A stretch of 64,000 nucleotides of DNA, from NCBI GenBank assembly GCA_963729295.1, contig CAVSNJ010000025.1:372001-436000 (forward strand), given 5' to 3'. Position 1 is the first letter of the stretch; each line of letters begins with the position of its first letter. Below are positions 62,101-64,000 of this stretch, one piece after another. Both the position numbers and the translations under genes were made by a program. The DNA comes from DATJLY01 sp963729295 (GTDB taxonomy: Bacteria > Pseudomonadota > Alphaproteobacteria > ATCC43930 > CGMCC-115725). The notes under the pieces were generated by a model. That model searched no databases. It was not told the origin of the DNA and saw only the letters and a program-made list of their open reading frames with translations.

Positions 62101-64000
62101 CGCATGTCGCCCGATACCAACATGGGCCGCATGCTCGCGACGCGCGATGTGGTGCACGATCTCGATCTCGCCGCGTCGCCCGGATACCTCGCCCGCTCGC
62201 CCATGCCGGTGGCTGGCGTCGAGATTGGCGGAGTCCGGACCGGCATTCACGTACCGATGCTCAAGGAAGGCGCCGTGGTTGGCGCGTTCATCGTCCTGCG
62301 CACGGAAGTGAGGGCGTTCGCCGACAAGCAGGTCGATCTCCTCAGGAACTTCGCGGCGCAGGCCGTCATCGCCATCGAGAACGCGCGGCTTCTGTCCGAG
62401 CTGCGCGAAAGCCTCGACCGGCAGACCGCGACGTCCGAGGTGCTGAGTGTGATCTCGGCATCGCCAGGCGAATTGAAGCCGGTGTTCAACGTAATGCTGG
62501 AGAACGCGCTGCGGCTCTGCGAATCACAAACCGGCATTTTGCTGCGATACGACGGCGAAGCATTCGAGACGATGGCGGATGTCGGGCTGCCCGAAGAATT
62601 GGCGGATTATTGGCGACGCAATCGCATCTTCATGGGCCCCGAAACCAACATGGGCCGCATGCTTTCGACGAAGGACGTGGTCCACAATCTCGACCTCGCT
62701 CAATCGCCCGGCTACCTCAGCCGTCTTTCCGTGCCGGTGCTGGCGGTCGAAGCCGGCGGTGTTCGTACCAACCTTTCCGTCCCGATGCTGAAGGATGACG
62801 AAGTCGTTGGTGCGTTTATCACGTGGCGAACGGAAGTCCGCCCCTATACCGAGAAGCAGATTGAGCTCGTCGAGAATTTTGCCGCCCAGGCCGTCATCGC
62901 CATCGAGAACGCGCGGCTTCTGTCCGAGCTGCGCGAAAGCCTGGACCGGCAGACGGCCACGTCCGAGGTACTGGGCGTGATCGCGTCGTCGCCGGGGCGG
63001 CTTGAGCCCGTGTTCGACACCATCCTCGAGAACGCGCTCCGGCTGTGCGAGACGGACACAGGGCACATCGCGCGCATCGTGGAAGGCGGGCTGCACGTTG
63101 TCGCATTGCGCGGTGCGCCAACGGAATTTGCGGAATTCGTGCGGGGGCGGACCGTGCGCGTGAGTCCGGGGACCCACGCGGGCCGCGCGATCGCGGAGAA
63201 GCGGCCAGTCGAGACCGCCGATCTGCGTCAGGCGCCGCAATATCTGGCGCGCAATCCGATGACCGTCGCGGCGGTCGAGCTGGCCGGGGTTCGGACGGTC
63301 CTCTACGTCCCGATCATCAGGGGCGAGGAGACGATCGGTCTCATCACGATCTATCGCCGCGATGTCCGTGCCTTCCTGCCGAAGCACATCGCCCTCGTCG
63401 AGAATTTCGCCAAGCAGGCCGTGATCGCCATCGAGAACGCGCGGCTCCTCTCCGAATTGCGCGAGAGCCTGGACCGGCAGACGGCGACGTCCGAGGTGCT
63501 CGGCGTCATCTCAGCTTCGCCGGGCGAGCTCGATCCTGTGTTCGCGGCCATGCTGGGTAGCGCCGTGCGGCTGTGCGAGGCGGCCCAGGGCGGGCTTTGG
63601 CGGATCGAGAACGGCACGCTCTATCGCCTGGCGGAGCGCAACCAGTCCACCATTGTCGCCGCGTTCCCGCAAGGGTTCGTGCCGCCGCCGGACTCGGCGC
63701 CCGGCCGGATGCTCGCGGCCAAGGCCACGGTCCATATCGGCGATCTCGTCCAGCTCTCGGACCCCGCCTCGCAGACTGCCGCCGCTGCGGGCGGCATCCG
63801 CACCGCGCTTTGGGTCCCGATGCTGCGTGACGAGGCGGTGGTCGGCGCCTTTAGCCTCGCCCGCAACGAGGTCCGCCCGTTCAACAATAAACAGGTCGAG
63901 TTGATCGAAAACTTCGCCGCCCAGGCGGTGATCGCCATCGAGAACGCGCGGCTCCTCTCCGAACTGCGCGAACGCACGGGCGAGCTCGCGCGCTCGGTCG
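59140..64000 (+). CDS. large membrane sensor: dCache-HAMP-multiple GAF (partial, C-terminus beyond window)
   Basis: Open from a TTG at 59140 (behind GGGAGGAGG) to the window end, about 1,620 codons. Order: membrane helix (about 32-52), periplasmic dCache-like domain (about 55-300: ELSQLDASGKEQLRVSR, FGPVYFRRESEPYMTLS, GLAYVVDGDGRLIAHPD), second membrane helix (about 307-327), HAMP (RRMAVPIEALRAGAARIGGGDLAQRI), a short coiled coil, then seven GAF units from about residue 400 on, each introduced by LRESLDRQTATSEVL. The next segment (LRERTGELARSV) breaks the pattern, so the output domain, most likely histidine kinase or cyclase, starts soon after the window. No ATG is available near the start. 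Confidence 0.88.
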   Translation, partial: MADALRETPTQAAADAPQPQRAPRGRLFRKYAAFFVAVVTVALLANGAFEIWFSYQDHEASLIGIEREEAQGAAGKIEQFVGEIESQIGWTTELPWSAATLDQRRFDALRLLRQVPAITELSQLDASGKEQLRVSRLEMDVVGSGTDYSHDPRFTDAVAKKAWFGPVYFRRESEPYMTLSLAGARRDAGVSVAEVNLKFIWDVVSAIKIGKHGLAYVVDGDGRLIAHPDISLVLRNTSLARLPQVAAALRGAPQQTLREASDPSGKRVLTAWAKIAPMGWYVFVELPLDEANAPLFDSIERAGALFAGCLLLAFLAALFLARRMAVPIEALRAGAARIGGGDLAQRISIKTGDELESLADQFNDMAGRLADSYAGLERKVEARTQELSQSLERQTATSEVLGVISSSPGELRPVFETMLENAVRLCEASAGLLFLLDGDVFRVAAVSGLTSAFTTEHGRDTTTAALLQNPKLPTARVLLSGQTVHIPDLSQDADAMSGARVRAVVAAGVRTTAYVPMLKEGHVVGLFALARQEVRPFSASQIELVENFAKQAVIAIENARLLSELRESLDRQTATSDILRVIASTPGDPRRALDTIAETAARMFDAASVAIRRAEGDVLRGIAFAGPAASRIGQAIAELRIDDANPFSQSVRENRQLHFADFAQSVPAFGSDIVRLAAEMRLRTTAFTPLTQEGRAIGGMAVLRDEVRPFRPDELELMRGFADQAVIAIENARLLSELRESLDRQTATSEVLSVISASPGELKPVFETMLANALRLCEAAAGTMYLRDGDGFRVAETLGMPSAFAEIQAHDLIHPHPDTGLGRALGTHRTVHIPDLLSDAAHRHGSPRMAALDATVRSLLVVPMLQENELIGAISMYRHEVRPFEDKQIELVENFAKQAVIAIENARLLSELRESLDRQTATSEVLSVISASPGELKPVFDSMLANALRLCEGQSGVLLRYDGDMFETAAVHGIHPDFAKVWLADRFRMSPDTNMGRMLATRDVVHDLDLAASPGYLARSPMPVAGVEIGGVRTGIHVPMLKEGAVVGAFIVLRTEVRAFADKQVDLLRNFAAQAVIAIENARLLSELRESLDRQTATSEVLSVISASPGELKPVFNVMLENALRLCESQTGILLRYDGEAFETMADVGLPEELADYWRRNRIFMGPETNMGRMLSTKDVVHNLDLAQSPGYLSRLSVPVLAVEAGGVRTNLSVPMLKDDEVVGAFITWRTEVRPYTEKQIELVENFAAQAVIAIENARLLSELRESLDRQTATSEVLGVIASSPGRLEPVFDTILENALRLCETDTGHIARIVEGGLHVVALRGAPTEFAEFVRGRTVRVSPGTHAGRAIAEKRPVETADLRQAPQYLARNPMTVAAVELAGVRTVLYVPIIRGEETIGLITIYRRDVRAFLPKHIALVENFAKQAVIAIENARLLSELRESLDRQTATSEVLGVISASPGELDPVFAAMLGSAVRLCEAAQGGLWRIENGTLYRLAERNQSTIVAAFPQGFVPPPDSAPGRMLAAKATVHIGDLVQLSDPASQTAAAAGGIRTALWVPMLRDEAVVGAFSLARNEVRPFNNKQVELIENFAAQAVIAIENARLLSELRERTGELARSV
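60800..63990 (+). repeat. tandem GAF-plus-linker units, about 520-530 bases each
   Basis: The junction coding QAVIAIENARLLSELRESL, with DRQTATSEVL after it, recurs near 60841, 61359, 61881, 62409, 62937 and 63466 and once more in altered form near 63970. The junctions are nearly identical in DNA, while the GAF cores between them are diverged. This is the mark of repeated duplication with ongoing homogenisation of the linkers. Confidence 0.85.

Overview
The window reads as high-GC chromosomal DNA of an alphaproteobacterium. The support is the block DUF3576 lipoprotein - leuS - lptE - holA, an aminotransferase - ftsK gene pair with lolA beside it, a DUF1127 gene, and the set of thioredoxin-TPR (CnoX-like), LON-domain, Trm112 and DUF971 genes. 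The sequence alone does not allow a genus call. Coding density is high, with many ATGA/GTGA stop-start overlaps.

Layout. 1-7.3 kb: an alpha/beta hydrolase (cut by the window edge) divergent from a MarR regulator, a small secreted protein, a class I amidotransferase-type hydrolase, lolA, ftsK and a DapC-like aminotransferase. 7.3-9.6 kb: a short repeat array, two tiny genes, a LysR regulator and an AlkA-type glycosylase. 9.6-14.7 kb: a PP2C phosphatase-Ser/Thr kinase fusion, a small secreted protein, an ammonium transporter behind a good sigma-54 promoter match, and a UbiH-type monooxygenase. 14.7-16.3 kb: a DUF2269 and saccharopine-dehydrogenase-like pair of visibly lower GC. 16.3-19.6 kb: a six-gene protein-quality and translation cluster and a tRNA-Gly(GCC). 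19.7-21.4 kb: two frameshifted genes (SDR and VOC/glyoxalase). 21.4-29 kb: an orphan adenine DNA methylase, a substrate-binding protein with a TauD-like dioxygenase, an orphan ParA, a GAF/HD-GYP protein with an unusually long insert, and an L,D-transpeptidase-fold protein. 53.2-58.8 kb: yggS and the leuS block. 59.1 kb to the end: a very large sensor with dCache, HAMP and at least seven near-identical GAF units, cut by the window edge.

The centrepiece is a minus-strand operon of about 24 kb (52982 down to 29038): a TpsB outer-membrane transporter; a giant TpsA exoprotein of about 5,250 codons carrying TPS, GLUG, YDG and MBG-like repeats; a secreted TPR-CHAT protease; a FecR-like periplasmic protein; a CHASE2-class III adenylate cyclase; and a HAD phosphatase. 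tpsA through the cyclase gene are joined by ATGA overlaps, so the products are probably made together. I infer a cell-surface system that couples adhesin export, CHAT proteolysis and cAMP signalling. The CHAT and two-partner-secretion families are known, but the working of this combination is not something I can cite.

The tpsA gene as given contains about eight single-base frameshifts, all between 46.2 and 49.75 kb, yet the overall length is a multiple of three and the two end frames agree. Together with the frameshifts at 19.7-20.95 kb, this needs a read-level check before any gene-loss claim.
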